A stretch of DNA of 64,000 nt, taken from assembly GCA_037143795.1 (NCBI GenBank), contig JBAWXZ010000003.1, forward strand, positions 62,001-126,000, in the 5' to 3' direction. The notes beneath the pieces were generated by a model that was not told where the DNA came from, did no database searches, and worked only from the letters and a program-made list of their open reading frames with translations. Positions 8,938 to 17,654 of the stretch are shown one piece after another; within the stretch, counting starts at the first letter, position 1; each line of letters begins with the position of its first letter. Made by a program: the position numbers and the translations under genes. Origin of the DNA: Firm-13 sp037143795 (lineage in GTDB: Bacteria; Bacillota; Clostridia; Saccharofermentanales; Saccharofermentanaceae).

Positions 8938-9129
8938 ATGGCGGAGAACAAAGACACAGGCAAAAAGCAACTGCTCCTGCGCCTGTCACCCTCCCTCTGG
9001 CAAGACCTCGCAGCCTGGGCCGAAGACGATTTCCGCTCGATCAACGGACAGATCGAATACCTTTTGTCCGAATCCGTGATGCAGCGCAAAAAAGGCAAAT
9101 ATAAGGGCACGGATGAAAACCGCGATTAA
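8938..9129 (+). CDS. ribbon-helix-helix (Arc-like) DNA-binding protein
   Basis: A 63-residue protein with the RHH pattern: beta strand KKQLLLRLSPSLWQDL, then helix A and helix B (FRSINGQIEYLLSESV), where SINGQIEYLL is the conserved second helix seen in Arc-like repressors. A strong AGAGGTGGG-type site precedes the ATG. It probably shares the transcript of the SPFH gene and may autoregulate it through the tandem sites at 7742-7763 (inference). Confidence 0.75.
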   Translation: MAENKDTGKKQLLLRLSPSLWQDLAAWAEDDFRSINGQIEYLLSESVMQRKKGKYKGTDENRD

Positions 9130-9179
9130 ACTGCGGCGGACGTAAACAGAAGTCAGGCATTCGAAGGACAAAAAAGTGT

Positions 9180-9611
9180 TCAGGTAATCGGGGGAACGCG
9201 AAGAACGATCAGTTTCATTACATCTTCTAAAGAATCCGGGGATTCAACGGGAAGCATCAGCCAACGGCCAATAGCCATCGGCTGGGCGCGCCCGAAGATT
9301 TCCCGGGTTTTTTTATTCAGGCTGTGAAGGAGACTTTCCGCCTGCGGCTCCATCCTGGGGGGAACAACCACCAGCACGGTGAACCTGCCTTCGTCCGGGT
9401 AGACCGTGCACAGGGCTTTGGAGCCCTTTTTGTACTTGATATTCCATCCCTGCTGCTCTTTGCTGTATTCAATAACAGGCGTCACATGATAGCTGTCCCC
9501 TATCCATCCGGTGAATTCACTCCAATACGGACTGGAGACAAAGCTCTCTATCTGTTCCCAGTCGGGCTTCTGATCGATTGGATAGGTCTGTGCCCACGAA
9601 GATTTTATCAT
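9180..9611 (-). CDS. DUF3788 family protein
   Basis: A soluble 143-residue protein of the DUF3788 type. It starts at the second in-frame ATG because GGGAGG lies 7 bases before it; the longer start at 9638 would include that site. Family-like features are the N-terminal WEQIESFVSSPYWSEF, the WNIKYKKGSKALCTVYPDEG strand pair and the C-terminal GRWLMLPV. These proteins have a small SRPBCC- or DUF1801-like feel, but no activity is known. Monocistronic. Confidence 0.7.
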   Translation of the reverse strand: MIKSSWAQTYPIDQKPDWEQIESFVSSPYWSEFTGWIGDSYHVTPVIEYSKEQQGWNIKYKKGSKALCTVYPDEGRFTVLVVVPPRMEPQAESLLHSLNKKTREIFGRAQPMAIGRWLMLPVESPDSLEDVMKLIVLRVPPIT

Positions 9612-9677
9612 ACAGGAACCTCCCGTCCTCCGGTACATTCCGGAGTCCTCTGCGCGGAAAAACGTGCATGTGAGTCG

Positions 9678-9710
9678 ATATGTATATGTATATGTATATG
9701 TATCTGTATA
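9678..9710. repeat. ATATGT hexanucleotide microsatellite
   Basis: About five tandem copies of ATATGT with one interruption (ATCTGT) lie between the divergent DUF3788 and membrane-protein genes, about 67 bases upstream of the former start. Slipped-strand length change is possible. Confidence 0.8.
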
Positions 9711-9813
9711 TTAGCAAAAAATGCTTTCGCTGCCTACTGCCCTGTCCATTCAAAACAAGCAGACATATATGTTACAATAAGCGAAAAGAATTGTCCTGAC
9801 AGGGAGGCCATTA

Positions 9814-10365
9814 ATGAATCTGATAATATGGGGACTGGTTTGTATTTTTCTTGACGTCAACCTGCCGGTCGGACCGGTGACAATTGATATTATTCCCGAT
9901 TTTCTTGGGTTCATACTGATTGCCGCCGGAATGCAGGCATATGTATCGCAATCGGAAAATTACCGTAAAGTGCGGCCGTTTGTCTGGGGGGCCGCTGTAA
10001 TAAGCGCCGCGGTGTACATTGCCAACATGTTCGGCGTTATCCCTCTCAACACACTGACGTCGGTTATCATCACTGTCATTCTGATGGTTCTTTATCTGAT
10101 TGCCACATATTATATCTATCGCGGAATCCGCGAACTCGAACAGAAACAAGGCCGCGTTCTCGGCGCGGAGAACCTGAAGGTAATCTGGATAGTAATGGCG
10201 GCAGCAGAGGGACTTACATTAGTATGCTACTATTTACCGGTATTGATATTGCTCCAGATGATCGTCTCTTTTGCAGCGAACGTTGCATTCCTTGTTCAGA
10301 TTATCCGGATTAAAAAGATCCTTGAACCGCAGGCTGGCGTTCCGGCGTCAAAGACAGAAGACTGA
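9814..10365 (+). CDS. five-helix membrane protein of unknown function
   Basis: A 183-residue integral membrane protein with hydrophobic stretches at roughly 3-18, 25-42, 57-75, 80-100, 125-145 and 148-168. It has the motif VTIDIIPDFLGFILIAAGM near residue 22, which is characteristic of an uncharacterised Bacillota membrane family. The C-terminus is cytoplasmic-like and charged. GGGAGG precedes the ATG at good distance. There is no operon partner on the left; the lipoprotein gene follows after 51 bases and could be co-transcribed. Confidence 0.65.
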   Translation: MNLIIWGLVCIFLDVNLPVGPVTIDIIPDFLGFILIAAGMQAYVSQSENYRKVRPFVWGAAVISAAVYIANMFGVIPLNTLTSVIITVILMVLYLIATYYIYRGIRELEQKQGRVLGAENLKVIWIVMAAAEGLTLVCYYLPVLILLQMIVSFAANVAFLVQIIRIKKILEPQAGVPASKTED

Positions 10366-10416
10366 TAAACCGCATACCGGCACACTTTTGACAATCGATT
10401 ATTTCAGGAGGGTTGG

Positions 10417-11265
10417 ATGAAAAGTAAAGCGACAGGTGTTCTCGCTTCCCTGATCACGGGATGTATTCTTTTATCCTCGTGCAGCGCATCGGCAAGCACA
10501 CAGAAGGATGTCCAGAAGATCGTTCTCGAGTCGGCCGCTGCTGAGACCCTGGGAGCTGCCGATTCAAAAGATGCTGCGGACACGGCCGACTCATTTATGA
10601 AAGCTGTCAAAGAGCAGGATGCCGATTCGATCGAAGCACTTTCCGCTTATTCGGCAGCAGATTTCAGAACGGATGATTTTACCGGTGCTGCCCCGGCTGC
10701 GATTTTTGCCAATATGACATATGAGATTACGGGAGATCCGGTCTATGAAGGCCAGGGCAAGGCCTGGGTCCCGGTATCAGGTAAATACCCGGCACTTCTG
10801 CCGGCTATCGTATTTGTAATGGAAGATACGCCCCTTGTGGCAAGTCTTTCCAAGGATAATTTTTACGCCGGCCAGTGGGGAGTGCCGTCTGAAGAATTGC
10901 AGAAAACGACATTTCTGGGATTATATGATGCAATTGCCAAAAGATTGGCGGACAAAGATGCAGTGACGACTTCTTTTGAGGGGAAAATATATCTCGAAAA
11001 GGAAAAGTCCGCAGACAAATGGGTAGTTGCGAGGATTCCCAAAGAATTAACGGATGTTGCTGTATGGGCAACAAGTATTAATCCAATGGAATATATCCCG
11101 GACTTCAAAGCGACAACGCAGGCGGTACTGGACCTTCTTATCGCAGACGGTACGATTACGCAGGAGCAAAGCGACACATATATCAGGGAGAATCAGATGG
11201 GACCGGATGCGGCGGTAACCGGAGGCGCGGATACTACGGCGGATGGATCAACCGATGCCGCCTGA
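10417..11265 (+). CDS. secreted lipoprotein of unknown function
   Basis: A 282-residue predicted lipoprotein. The signal peptide ends in the lipobox LLSSC with Cys about residue 22, so it should be attached to the outer face of the membrane. The mature part is alanine- and aspartate-rich with a C-terminal low-complexity tail (TGGADTTADGSTDAA). It has no Cys in the mature region and no recognised domain; the DTADSFMKAVKEQDADSIEAL segment resembles the start of the NTF2-like folds that occur in Gram-positive lipoproteins, but this is weak. A GGAGGG site precedes the ATG. Confidence 0.7.
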   Translation: MKSKATGVLASLITGCILLSSCSASASTQKDVQKIVLESAAAETLGAADSKDAADTADSFMKAVKEQDADSIEALSAYSAADFRTDDFTGAAPAAIFANMTYEITGDPVYEGQGKAWVPVSGKYPALLPAIVFVMEDTPLVASLSKDNFYAGQWGVPSEELQKTTFLGLYDAIAKRLADKDAVTTSFEGKIYLEKEKSADKWVVARIPKELTDVAVWATSINPMEYIPDFKATTQAVLDLLIADGTITQEQSDTYIRENQMGPDAAVTGGADTTADGSTDAA

Positions 11266-11352
11266 CAGCGGTGACAGTCGACGGATATCACCTCAATGAA
11301 CTCTCTGCCAGAGGACTTGCCGGCCTGATTGACCGGGATTTGGAGGATATGA

Positions 11353-11955
11353 ATGCGGTTTACGGCGCTTGATTTTGAGACAGCCAACAGCTTTTCCGGC
11401 AGCATCTGTGCGGTCGGCCTTGCCGTCGTGGAAGATGACGCGATCATCGAGCAGAAATACTGGCTCGTCCGACCCCACGCGAATCATGATTATTTTGATC
11501 CGTTCAACATCTGGATACACGGTATTACACCGGATATGGTCAAAGACGCCGCCGCCTGGGACAGCTTATACTATGCGGAAATCCTGCCGAGAATCAGCGG
11601 AACGGTCATCGCCGCCCACAATGCGGCATTTGATATGTCCGCGCTTCGGCATGTCCTTGATGTTTACGGCATAGAATACCCGACGACCCGTTACATCTGC
11701 ACCTGCAAAGCCGCCAGGAAGACCTGGGCGGACCTCGAGAACCACAAGCTCGATACTGTGTCGGCTCATCTGCATTTCGAATTTCAGCACCACAATGCAC
11801 AGGAAGACGCCCTTGCCTGCGCAAACATCCTTCTGGCTGTCCAACGGGAAAAGAACGTCAGTTCCGTTGACGAACTGGCCGCGTTGCTCGGTATGAAGAT
11901 CGGAACACTCTGCCCCGCGGGCTATACACCGTGCAGTGCACGTAAAAAGAAATAG
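11353..11955 (+). CDS. DnaQ-like (DEDDh) 3'-5' exonuclease
   Basis: A 200-residue single-domain exonuclease related to the proofreading epsilon subunit of DNA polymerase III. The catalytic acids are Asp7 and Glu9 in ALDFETAN (ExoI), Asp in AHNAAFDMSAL (ExoII, about 93) and the His-x4-Asp pair in HHNAQEDALA (ExoIII, about 146-151). The C-terminal 40 residues are outside the core and end in basic CSARKKK. It removes nucleotides from 3' ends of DNA or RNA. GGAGG six bases before the ATG supports the start. The lipoprotein gene downstream begins 33 bases after the stop. Confidence 0.9.
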   Translation: MRFTALDFETANSFSGSICAVGLAVVEDDAIIEQKYWLVRPHANHDYFDPFNIWIHGITPDMVKDAAAWDSLYYAEILPRISGTVIAAHNAAFDMSALRHVLDVYGIEYPTTRYICTCKAARKTWADLENHKLDTVSAHLHFEFQHHNAQEDALACANILLAVQREKNVSSVDELAALLGMKIGTLCPAGYTPCSARKKK

Positions 11956-11980
11956 GGAGAGCATATAAAGAAATAGGGAG
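11946..11980 (+). repeat. 14-bp direct repeat duplicating the ribosome site
   Basis: AAAGAAATAGGGAG occurs at 11946-11959 and 11967-11980. The first copy covers the exonuclease stop; the second supplies the ribosome site of the next lipoprotein. A 21-base tandem duplication explains it. Confidence 0.7.
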
Positions 11981-11988
11981 TGCGTATC

Positions 11989-12480
11989 ATGAAAACCGGA
12001 CATAAAATTCTTGCATTGATGATCTGTGCAGGTGCTGTTTTGTCATTTACAGCATGCGGCAAAATAACAACCCGGGTGACGGAAAGCCAGGCGACGCAGG
12101 CTTCGACGCAATCGCAGGCGACAACCCGGCCGTCAGCAACCCAGCCGGCGGAAACCCAGGGCAGCATTCAACTCCAAATATCCGAGCATAAAACCGGTTA
12201 CAGCATAGCCGGTGAGCCGCTGCCTGAGCAGAACCAGTCAAAGGAATTCACCCTTGCCAAAGACGGCAAAGTATATGAAGGCCTGTCGGATAAAGCCGGT
12301 GATGCTTCCCGCTGTATCCTGACCATTACGGATATCTCAGCCGACGCAGTCACCGTCGTGCTTCTGGAAAACAGCCGGGAAGTGAGCAAAAAAATAAAGT
12401 ACAACACTAAATACACATACACGGCATTCATCAATCCGGATGAATACTCTTATGAATACACGATCACATTTGTGAAGTGA
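11989..12480 (+). CDS. small secreted lipoprotein
   Basis: A 163-residue predicted lipoprotein. The signal peptide ends in LSFTAC with Cys at about residue 21. A Thr/Gln/Ser-rich linker (SQATQASTQSQATTRPSA and similar, about 30-60) spaces it from the membrane. The distal domain (about 62-163) is beta-rich with alternating hydrophobic residues, such as CILTITDISADAVTVVLLENS, resembling small immunoglobulin-like or DUF-type extracellular folds; I do not recognise it. The ATG at 11989 is preferred to the GTG at 11980, which lies in the ribosome site. Confidence 0.7.
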   Translation: MKTGHKILALMICAGAVLSFTACGKITTRVTESQATQASTQSQATTRPSATQPAETQGSIQLQISEHKTGYSIAGEPLPEQNQSKEFTLAKDGKVYEGLSDKAGDASRCILTITDISADAVTVVLLENSREVSKKIKYNTKYTYTAFINPDEYSYEYTITFVK

Positions 12481-12522
12481 GGGGCGGCTCGTGCCGCTAT
12501 CCTGTCCCGTCGCGGATGTAAA

Positions 12523-12558
12523 AAAGCTATGTGAGGCAATAACGCTTCACGTAGCTTT
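12523..12558. terminator. bidirectional terminator
   Basis: AAAGCTATGTGA pairs with TCACGTAGCTTT (one G-T wobble) around a 12-base loop, with A tract before and T-rich bases after. It separates the convergent lipoprotein and amidohydrolase genes and overlaps the last codons of the latter. Confidence 0.65.
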
Positions 12559-13908
12559 ATTGATTAATTCCGTGACCAAACCTTCAGCCTTTTCCCGGAT
12601 GACAGGTTCGTCAATTTTTAACAGGATGCCATTTTCCGACACAACCTGTCCGTTAACCATTACCATCTTCGCAGGCCGGGAATAACCAACAGTGCCAAAC
12701 AGGCACCCGGGGTCGCTCAGCGCTCCGGTGAGTTCCAGAAGCGCCGTGTCAATCAGGAAAAGGTCGGCTGCCCTGCCAACCGTTATACTGCCAATATCAT
12801 TTCTTCCAAGTATGGAAGCGCTCCCCCGGGTCGCAATCTTCAGCAGATCATATCCGGAAGGCGCACTTCTTCCGAAGTGCAGCCGGTGCATCAGATAAGC
12901 GGCGCGTATCTCGGCCAAAAGATTCGAGCAGTCGTTGCTCGCACTGCCGTCAACTGCCAGACCTACAGGTACGCCATACTTTAACATATCAGGAATATTG
13001 CAGACGCCGGAGGATAATTTCATGTTGGATACCGGGCAGTGCGCAACACCGGTCCCGGTCTTTGCCAGATTGCGAAGTTCCTCGTCATTAAAGTGGATGC
13101 CATGGGCGTACCAGACATCACGGCCGGTCCAGCCGCAGGATTCCATATATGCCAGCGGCCGCATGCTGTACACCTCCATGCAATAGGATTCCTCATCCTT
13201 CGTCTCGCACAGGTGCGTATGCAGCCTTACGCCGAGCGACCGTGCAAGCACGGCAGACTCCTTCATCAGAGCGGTTGTCACACTGAATGGTGAACAGGGT
13301 GCGAGGACCATCTGATTCATGGAAAATTCCGACTTGTCGTGAAACAGGTGAACGAGCCGCTCGCTGTCTTTGAGTATCGTATCGATGTCCTGAACCAGAT
13401 CATCCGGAGGCAGTCCGCCGTCACTTTTGCCTCTCGACATACTTCCTCGCGACGCATGGAAACGCATGCCCAGTTCTTTTGCCGCGAGAAACTGCGTATC
13501 AATGAAATGCTGTGAACCTGCCTTGGGAAATACATAGTGGTGATCCATACAGGTGGTGCAGCCGTACTTAAGCAGTTCACCCATGCCGGTCAAAGAACTG
13601 TAGTAGATACAATCCTCATTCAGTCCGCGCCATATTTCGTAAAGTGCTGTGAGCCATGGAAACAGATCCATATTTTGCACCTGGGGCAGATTGCGCGTAA
13701 ATGTCTGGTACAAATGGTGGTGTGTATTAATAAGGCCGGGATATACAAAACATCCGGCTGCGTCGATGATGCTGTCCGCCTGCCTGCTGTCCGGGCCGAT
13801 GTACTTGATTTCACAGCCATCAATCAGGATATTGGAATTCCATAGAATTCGGTCCGCATCATCCACCGTAACAATTGCTTTTGCATTCTTAATCAGTGTT
13901 GTACCCAT
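12547..13908 (-). CDS. amidohydrolase, 8-oxoguanine deaminase-like
   Basis: A 453-residue metal-dependent deaminase of the cytosine/guanine deaminase (TRZ/ATZ) subgroup of amidohydrolases. Metal-site motifs are GLINTHHHLYQ (about 57-67), HTHLCET (about 229), YAHGIHF (about 269) and the catalytic VDGSASNDCS (about 318-327). The VQNMDLFPWL and MDHHYVFP segments are typical of proteins that deaminate 8-oxoguanine to urate. Isoxanthopterin deaminase or hydroxyatrazine-type hydrolases are close relatives and cannot be excluded. A salvage or detoxification role for oxidised purines in the cytoplasm is likely. It stands alone, with azlCD 48 bases upstream on the same strand. Confidence 0.82.
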   Translation of the reverse strand: MGTTLIKNAKAIVTVDDADRILWNSNILIDGCEIKYIGPDSRQADSIIDAAGCFVYPGLINTHHHLYQTFTRNLPQVQNMDLFPWLTALYEIWRGLNEDCIYYSSLTGMGELLKYGCTTCMDHHYVFPKAGSQHFIDTQFLAAKELGMRFHASRGSMSRGKSDGGLPPDDLVQDIDTILKDSERLVHLFHDKSEFSMNQMVLAPCSPFSVTTALMKESAVLARSLGVRLHTHLCETKDEESYCMEVYSMRPLAYMESCGWTGRDVWYAHGIHFNDEELRNLAKTGTGVAHCPVSNMKLSSGVCNIPDMLKYGVPVGLAVDGSASNDCSNLLAEIRAAYLMHRLHFGRSAPSGYDLLKIATRGSASILGRNDIGSITVGRAADLFLIDTALLELTGALSDPGCLFGTVGYSRPAKMVMVNGQVVSENGILLKIDEPVIREKAEGLVTELINKAT

Positions 13909-13956
13909 GAAGAAGCCTCCTTGAAAATAAGACCTGTTTTATGAAAAGCTGCAGTC

Positions 13957-14286
13957 TTATCTGAATACAACCTGCACCAATATCATATAACACAACGTTC
14001 CGGCACCGATGCTTAAAAGGAAATTTCTTTTCCAAATATGCAGGGCGGCTACGACGGCAATGCCGATGCACTGCGGCGCAAAGGCGGGAAGCGTCGTGAA
14101 CTGCACTTTTTTCAGGCAATATATGACAAGAACGGCTATGACCGCCGAGGGCAGGATTTTGCCGATATAAGTGACCAGCGGGTGGGGGCTCTGCTTCCGG
14201 CCGAACAGCGCAAACGGAAAAAGCCTTGTCAGAAAGGTGCAGACGGCAACGGTCAGTACAATACCGGCATCATATGCAAAATTCAT
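13957..14286 (-). CDS. azlD: AzlD branched-chain amino acid exporter subunit
   Basis: A 109-residue protein with four hydrophobic segments, starting MNFAYDAGIVLTVAVCTF. It is the small partner of the AzlCD complex that exports branched-chain amino acids and their analogues. The ATG overlaps the azlC stop (ATGA), so the two are translationally coupled. The longer upstream in-frame extension lies inside azlC and is not coding. TRLFPFALFG near residue 20 and LPSAVIAVLVIYCL near 46 are typical of the family. Confidence 0.88.
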   Translation of the reverse strand: MNFAYDAGIVLTVAVCTFLTRLFPFALFGRKQSPHPLVTYIGKILPSAVIAVLVIYCLKKVQFTTLPAFAPQCIGIAVVAALHIWKRNFLLSIGAGTLCYMILVQVVFR

Positions 14287-14978
14287 ATTACTGCACCGTC
14301 CTTTGCCTGGATGAAGTTTCTGGCCGCCAGGATAATGACAATGGAGGCGATCAGCGCGGGCAGGATAAAGCTGCCCGGCCCGAAAATCAGCAGGGAGACG
14401 ATGCCGCAAAGAAGGCCTGCCATAGCCGGGATATGGTTTTTGGAGGTCAGCCACTGCTCGATGAATATGACGACAAAGAGCGCGGTCATCGCAAATTCGA
14501 TTCCGGTTGTGTCAAACGTAATCAGTTCGCCGAGAAGAGAACCGATCACGGAGCCGCTGATCCAGTATATATGGGTAAAGAGGGCGATGCCGAAAAACAC
14601 TTTCTTCTCGTCGAGACCGTCGGGTATTTTGGTGGAGCACAGAAGGGAATACGTCTCGTCGGTCAGCGCAAAAATCATATACGGGTAGGCCTTGCCCATG
14701 CGCTTGAACTTTTCGATGAAGGAAAGCCCATAGAAAATATGCCTCGAGTTGACTGATAAAGTCATCAGTATTACGGTAACAATACTGATATCCGTACCCA
14801 GAAAAGGTATCAGTACAAACTGCATCGAGCCGGCATAGACAAAGGTACTGATCAGAAAGGCCCATATAACATTGTAGCCTGCGCGCTGCAGCAATAGCCC
14901 GAATGCAATACCGAGAAACAGAAAAGCAAACAGGACAGGAAGGGTTCTTATAAAGACAAATTGAATGAGCTTCTTCAT
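14283..14978 (-). CDS. azlC: AzlC branched-chain amino acid exporter subunit
   Basis: A 231-residue membrane permease with about six hydrophobic segments. The family core FLFLGIAFGLLLQRAGYN and the STFVYAGSMQFVLIP motif are present, followed by VNSRHIFYGLSF. Works with AzlD in amino acid efflux. It is divergently oriented to the XRE-cupin regulator gene, and their shared 130-base region holds repeated GATATA sites, so the regulator probably controls this operon. Confidence 0.92.
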   Translation of the reverse strand: MKKLIQFVFIRTLPVLFAFLFLGIAFGLLLQRAGYNVIWAFLISTFVYAGSMQFVLIPFLGTDISIVTVILMTLSVNSRHIFYGLSFIEKFKRMGKAYPYMIFALTDETYSLLCSTKIPDGLDEKKVFFGIALFTHIYWISGSVIGSLLGELITFDTTGIEFAMTALFVVIFIEQWLTSKNHIPAMAGLLCGIVSLLIFGPGSFILPALIASIVIILAARNFIQAKDGAVI

Positions 14979-15012
14979 AACGGCTCCTTCCCTTTACTTT
15001 GCGCTTCTCGAA

Positions 15013-15083
15013 CGATATAATACAACAAAGTGGGTACTATATCGCGAATTAGTGTGATATAACAATACAATCTGTACGATATA
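15013..15083. promoter_or_regulatory. shared azlC/regulator control region with CGATATA sites
   Basis: CGATATA at 15013-15019, its complement TATATCG at 15038-15044 and another CGATATA at 15077-15083 lie between the divergent genes. ACAAT/ATTGT arms frame the last site. The arrangement fits operator sites of the cupin regulator; which site serves which gene is not known. Confidence 0.45.
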
Positions 15084-15108
15084 TTGTCAATAGGGAGGCG
15101 AAAAAATA

Positions 15109-15660
15109 ATGGATACGATGAATCAGACCGTAGCAGTAAACATAAAAAGCCTTCGCGAAAAGAATAAACTCAGCATGGAAGAGCTGTCCAAAATAAGCGG
15201 CGTCAGCAAGAGCATGCTCGCGCAGATTGAGCGGGGAGACGGCAACCCCACCATATCCACCCTGTGGAAAATTGCAAATGGAATGAAGGTGCCTTTTGAT
15301 GCCCTTACGCTGCGTCCCAAGCAGGATTTTGAAATCATAAAAACATCGGATATAGAGCCAATACTCGAGGATAACGGCCGGGTCAGAAACTACTCGATCT
15401 TCCCGGATGATGAGAACCGTAAATTCGCCGTCTACTATGTGGAAGTGGAAAAGGGCGCGTACTGGAATTCCGAACCGCACATGAAGGGCACCGCCGAATT
15501 TGTCACCATGCTTGCCGGACAGCTGACCATCCGTTCCGCCGATGATGAATACACCGTGCAAAAAGGCGAGAGCATCCGTTTCAAAGCCGATGTCAGCCAC
15601 TCCTACCATAACTCCGGCGACGAAGCTGCGATTGCGCATATGGTGCTTTATACCGTGTAA
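15109..15660 (+). CDS. XRE-family regulator with C-terminal cupin domain
   Basis: A 183-residue regulator. The N-terminal helix-turn-helix (about 10-65) contains the recognition segment SGVSKSMLAQIERGDGNPTISTLWKIA. The C-terminal cupin (about 105-180) contains the beta-barrel motifs HMKGTAEFVTMLAGQLTI and GESIRFKADVSHSYHNSG, and senses a small ligand or binds metal (HisSer/His pattern). Such regulators are commonly divergent from azlCD and probably respond to an amino acid or its derivative. GGGAGG precedes the ATG. Confidence 0.88.
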   Translation: MDTMNQTVAVNIKSLREKNKLSMEELSKISGVSKSMLAQIERGDGNPTISTLWKIANGMKVPFDALTLRPKQDFEIIKTSDIEPILEDNGRVRNYSIFPDDENRKFAVYYVEVEKGAYWNSEPHMKGTAEFVTMLAGQLTIRSADDEYTVQKGESIRFKADVSHSYHNSGDEAAIAHMVLYTV

Positions 15661-15727
15661 TGTGCGGGGTACCCCATAGTGTCCGCTCGGTAAAACGCGG
15701 GGAGTCAGCTCCTCCAGAGGAAATACA

Positions 15728-16291
15728 ATGAAAAAAATCCCCAACATACTCTGCATACTGCGGATCATACTATCCTTTTGCTTTCTTCTGATCCGGCCTT
15801 TCAGCGGCCTGTTTCTGGCTGTCTATCTGATATGCGGATTTACGGATATGATCGATGGCTATATAGCAAGAAAAGCAAACGCAGTGAGCACACTCGGCGC
15901 GGCTCTCGACAGTGCCGCCGATGCCGTGTTCGTCGGTATATTGATGATCGTTCTTTTGCCGGTCATGAAAATACCGCAGTGGATCTGGATCTATATAGCA
16001 GTGGTAGCATCCGTCCGGGCCGCATCCGTTGTGATTGCGTATTGTAAATACAGAAAAATTGCCATGCTCCACACGTATGCCAACAAAGTGACCGGCCTGA
16101 TCCTTTTTACTGTTCCAATTCTTTACAGTTATATCGATATGTCTATTCTCGGCGGCATTGTCTGTTCCATTACACTCCTTTCGGCTGCAGAAGAATTGCT
16201 GATTCAGATACGGTCCAGGGAATTGAACCGTGACAGCAAAGGGATATTTGACAGAAACAGAATCCGGCCGGACAGTGACAGCGATACGTGA
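15728..16291 (+). CDS. CDP-alcohol phosphatidyltransferase
   Basis: A 187-residue integral membrane enzyme that joins a CDP-linked lipid to an alcohol phosphate in phospholipid synthesis. The catalytic signature D-x2-DG-x2-AR-x8-G-x3-D-x3-D is complete, from DMIDGYIARKANAV through GAALDSAAD (about 40-65). Four or five transmembrane segments follow. It resembles PgsA/Pss enzymes, but the acceptor (glycerol-3-phosphate, serine or inositol) cannot be read. The gene follows the azl regulator by 67 bases, possibly on the same transcript. The C-terminal 25 residues are charged. Confidence 0.88.
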   Translation: MKKIPNILCILRIILSFCFLLIRPFSGLFLAVYLICGFTDMIDGYIARKANAVSTLGAALDSAADAVFVGILMIVLLPVMKIPQWIWIYIAVVASVRAASVVIAYCKYRKIAMLHTYANKVTGLILFTVPILYSYIDMSILGGIVCSITLLSAAEELLIQIRSRELNRDSKGIFDRNRIRPDSDSDT

Positions 16292-16485
16292 CGGAACCGA
16301 CTTCCGATTTTCGTGCTGAAGTTTTCCTACAACGATGCCCGGCTGGTAGAATTTGTTTGTATTATTAATGATTTTTACACAATTAAGTGATACATTCTGA
16401 TTATGAAACATCTAATATCTGAAGCTTTGCTTTTGCATAATTCAAAAGAAGTTATTCTTTTGGGAAGGAAAGAAGGACGAGTCAG

Positions 16486-17544
16486 ATGAAGAAATCAATT
16501 ATTAGAATCATAGCTTATATTCTGGTCGGATCGCTTTTAATTATTGTATCCGGGTGCAGGAAAACTACCACACAGGACACCGGTGATATTTCGGAGTCGG
16601 TGACTCAAATGACTGCGCAGGAATCGGGTTCAGAGGTCACTACAGCAGCAGAAATGACTAACAGGAAAACAACGCTGCTGGTAATTACTTCTGAGACTTC
16701 GGCCAAGGAAACGACAAAGCAAACGACAAAGGAAACGACCAGTCAAACGACAAAGGCAACAACTTCCGAGTCTTCAACCAAGGAAACAACCGCTGACACA
16801 ATTACGGTCAAAGATATTTTCCCTGATGAGGCACTTGCTGCCGCAATTTGTGCAAAGCTTGGCAAGTCTTCCGTCAATGATGCAGTAACACAGGCTGAAT
16901 TGGATACGATTACGACTTTTGAATCCGGTGAATACTTAATTCAATCCGCTGCCGGCATCGGGCACCTGCGGTCACTGACGTATCTTGCTTTCAGCAATGC
17001 ACCACTCTCAAGCCTGCCCGCAGAAATCGGAAATCTTACATCATTAGAGACTCTCACTATAGTTTTTTGCCAGCTTACAAGCCTTCCGCCGGAAATTGGC
17101 AGCCTGACGTCACTTGTCAAACTGGGTGTACAATACAACCAGCTGACCAGCCTGCCGCCCGAGATCGGAAACCTCACATCTTTACAGGAACTCTACCTGG
17201 CAGAGGAACAGCTTGCGAACCTTCCGCCCGAGATCGGAAATCTTACATCATTAGTGCATGTCGAGATATGGAAAAACAAGCTTACGAGCCTTCCGCCGGA
17301 AATTGGCAGATTGACGTCACTTGTCTATCTGGATGTGATTAACGGCCAGCTTACAAGTCTGCCGGCGGAGATCGGGGATCTTACGTCTTTGCAGAAGCTT
17401 TTTCTCGACAATAACCAACTCACCACACTGCCGCCGGAGATCGGAGCAATGCCAAATTTGATTCATCTTCAAATAACCGGCAATCCGATCACATCCATCC
17501 CGGACTCTATTACAGACAATGAAAATATTACAATTGTATATTAA
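16486..17544 (+). CDS. lipoprotein with eight leucine-rich repeats
   Basis: A 352-residue surface protein. The signal peptide carries the lipobox IVSGC (Cys about 24), then a Thr/Lys/Ser-rich linker (about 60-105) with many TTKETT-like units. After a short domain resembling the start of internalin-type repeats (DEALAAAICAKLGKSSVNDAVT), eight 23-residue leucine-rich repeats run from about residue 158 to 343 with the consensus IGNLTSLxxLxxxxNxLTSLPPE. LRR faces usually bind proteins. The repeats are also repeated at DNA level, so recombination could change the copy number. Probably an anchored ligand-binding protein. Confidence 0.88.
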   Translation: MKKSIIRIIAYILVGSLLIIVSGCRKTTTQDTGDISESVTQMTAQESGSEVTTAAEMTNRKTTLLVITSETSAKETTKQTTKETTSQTTKATTSESSTKETTADTITVKDIFPDEALAAAICAKLGKSSVNDAVTQAELDTITTFESGEYLIQSAAGIGHLRSLTYLAFSNAPLSSLPAEIGNLTSLETLTIVFCQLTSLPPEIGSLTSLVKLGVQYNQLTSLPPEIGNLTSLQELYLAEEQLANLPPEIGNLTSLVHVEIWKNKLTSLPPEIGRLTSLVYLDVINGQLTSLPAEIGDLTSLQKLFLDNNQLTTLPPEIGAMPNLIHLQITGNPITSIPDSITDNENITIVY

Positions 17545-17574
17545 TCAGACAAAAGACAAGCACATGATCCTGCT

Positions 17575-17603
17575 AAAACACTAATTAGTCTAATTAGTGT
17601 TTT
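17575..17603. promoter_or_regulatory. AT-rich perfect palindrome with tandem CTAATTAGT
   Basis: A 13-base perfect inverted repeat (AAAACACTAATTA) with loop GTC, containing CTAATTAGT twice head to tail. It may be the terminator of the LRR gene (TTTT follows) or an operator for the next gene, 52 bases downstream. Confidence 0.5.
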
Positions 17604-17654
17604 ACTTCTAATAAGAAAATGGTATCATTCCAATCAGAAGGCAGGTGAGTGAGA

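Noticed and set aside
11271..11372. 33-residue frame (GTG start) overlapping the exonuclease start
   Set aside because: It is out of frame with a well-supported gene and has no upstream ribosome site.
16960..17480. regular repeat possibly of CRISPR type
   Set aside because: It is leucine-rich repeat coding sequence with a 69-base period in frame; no spacers.
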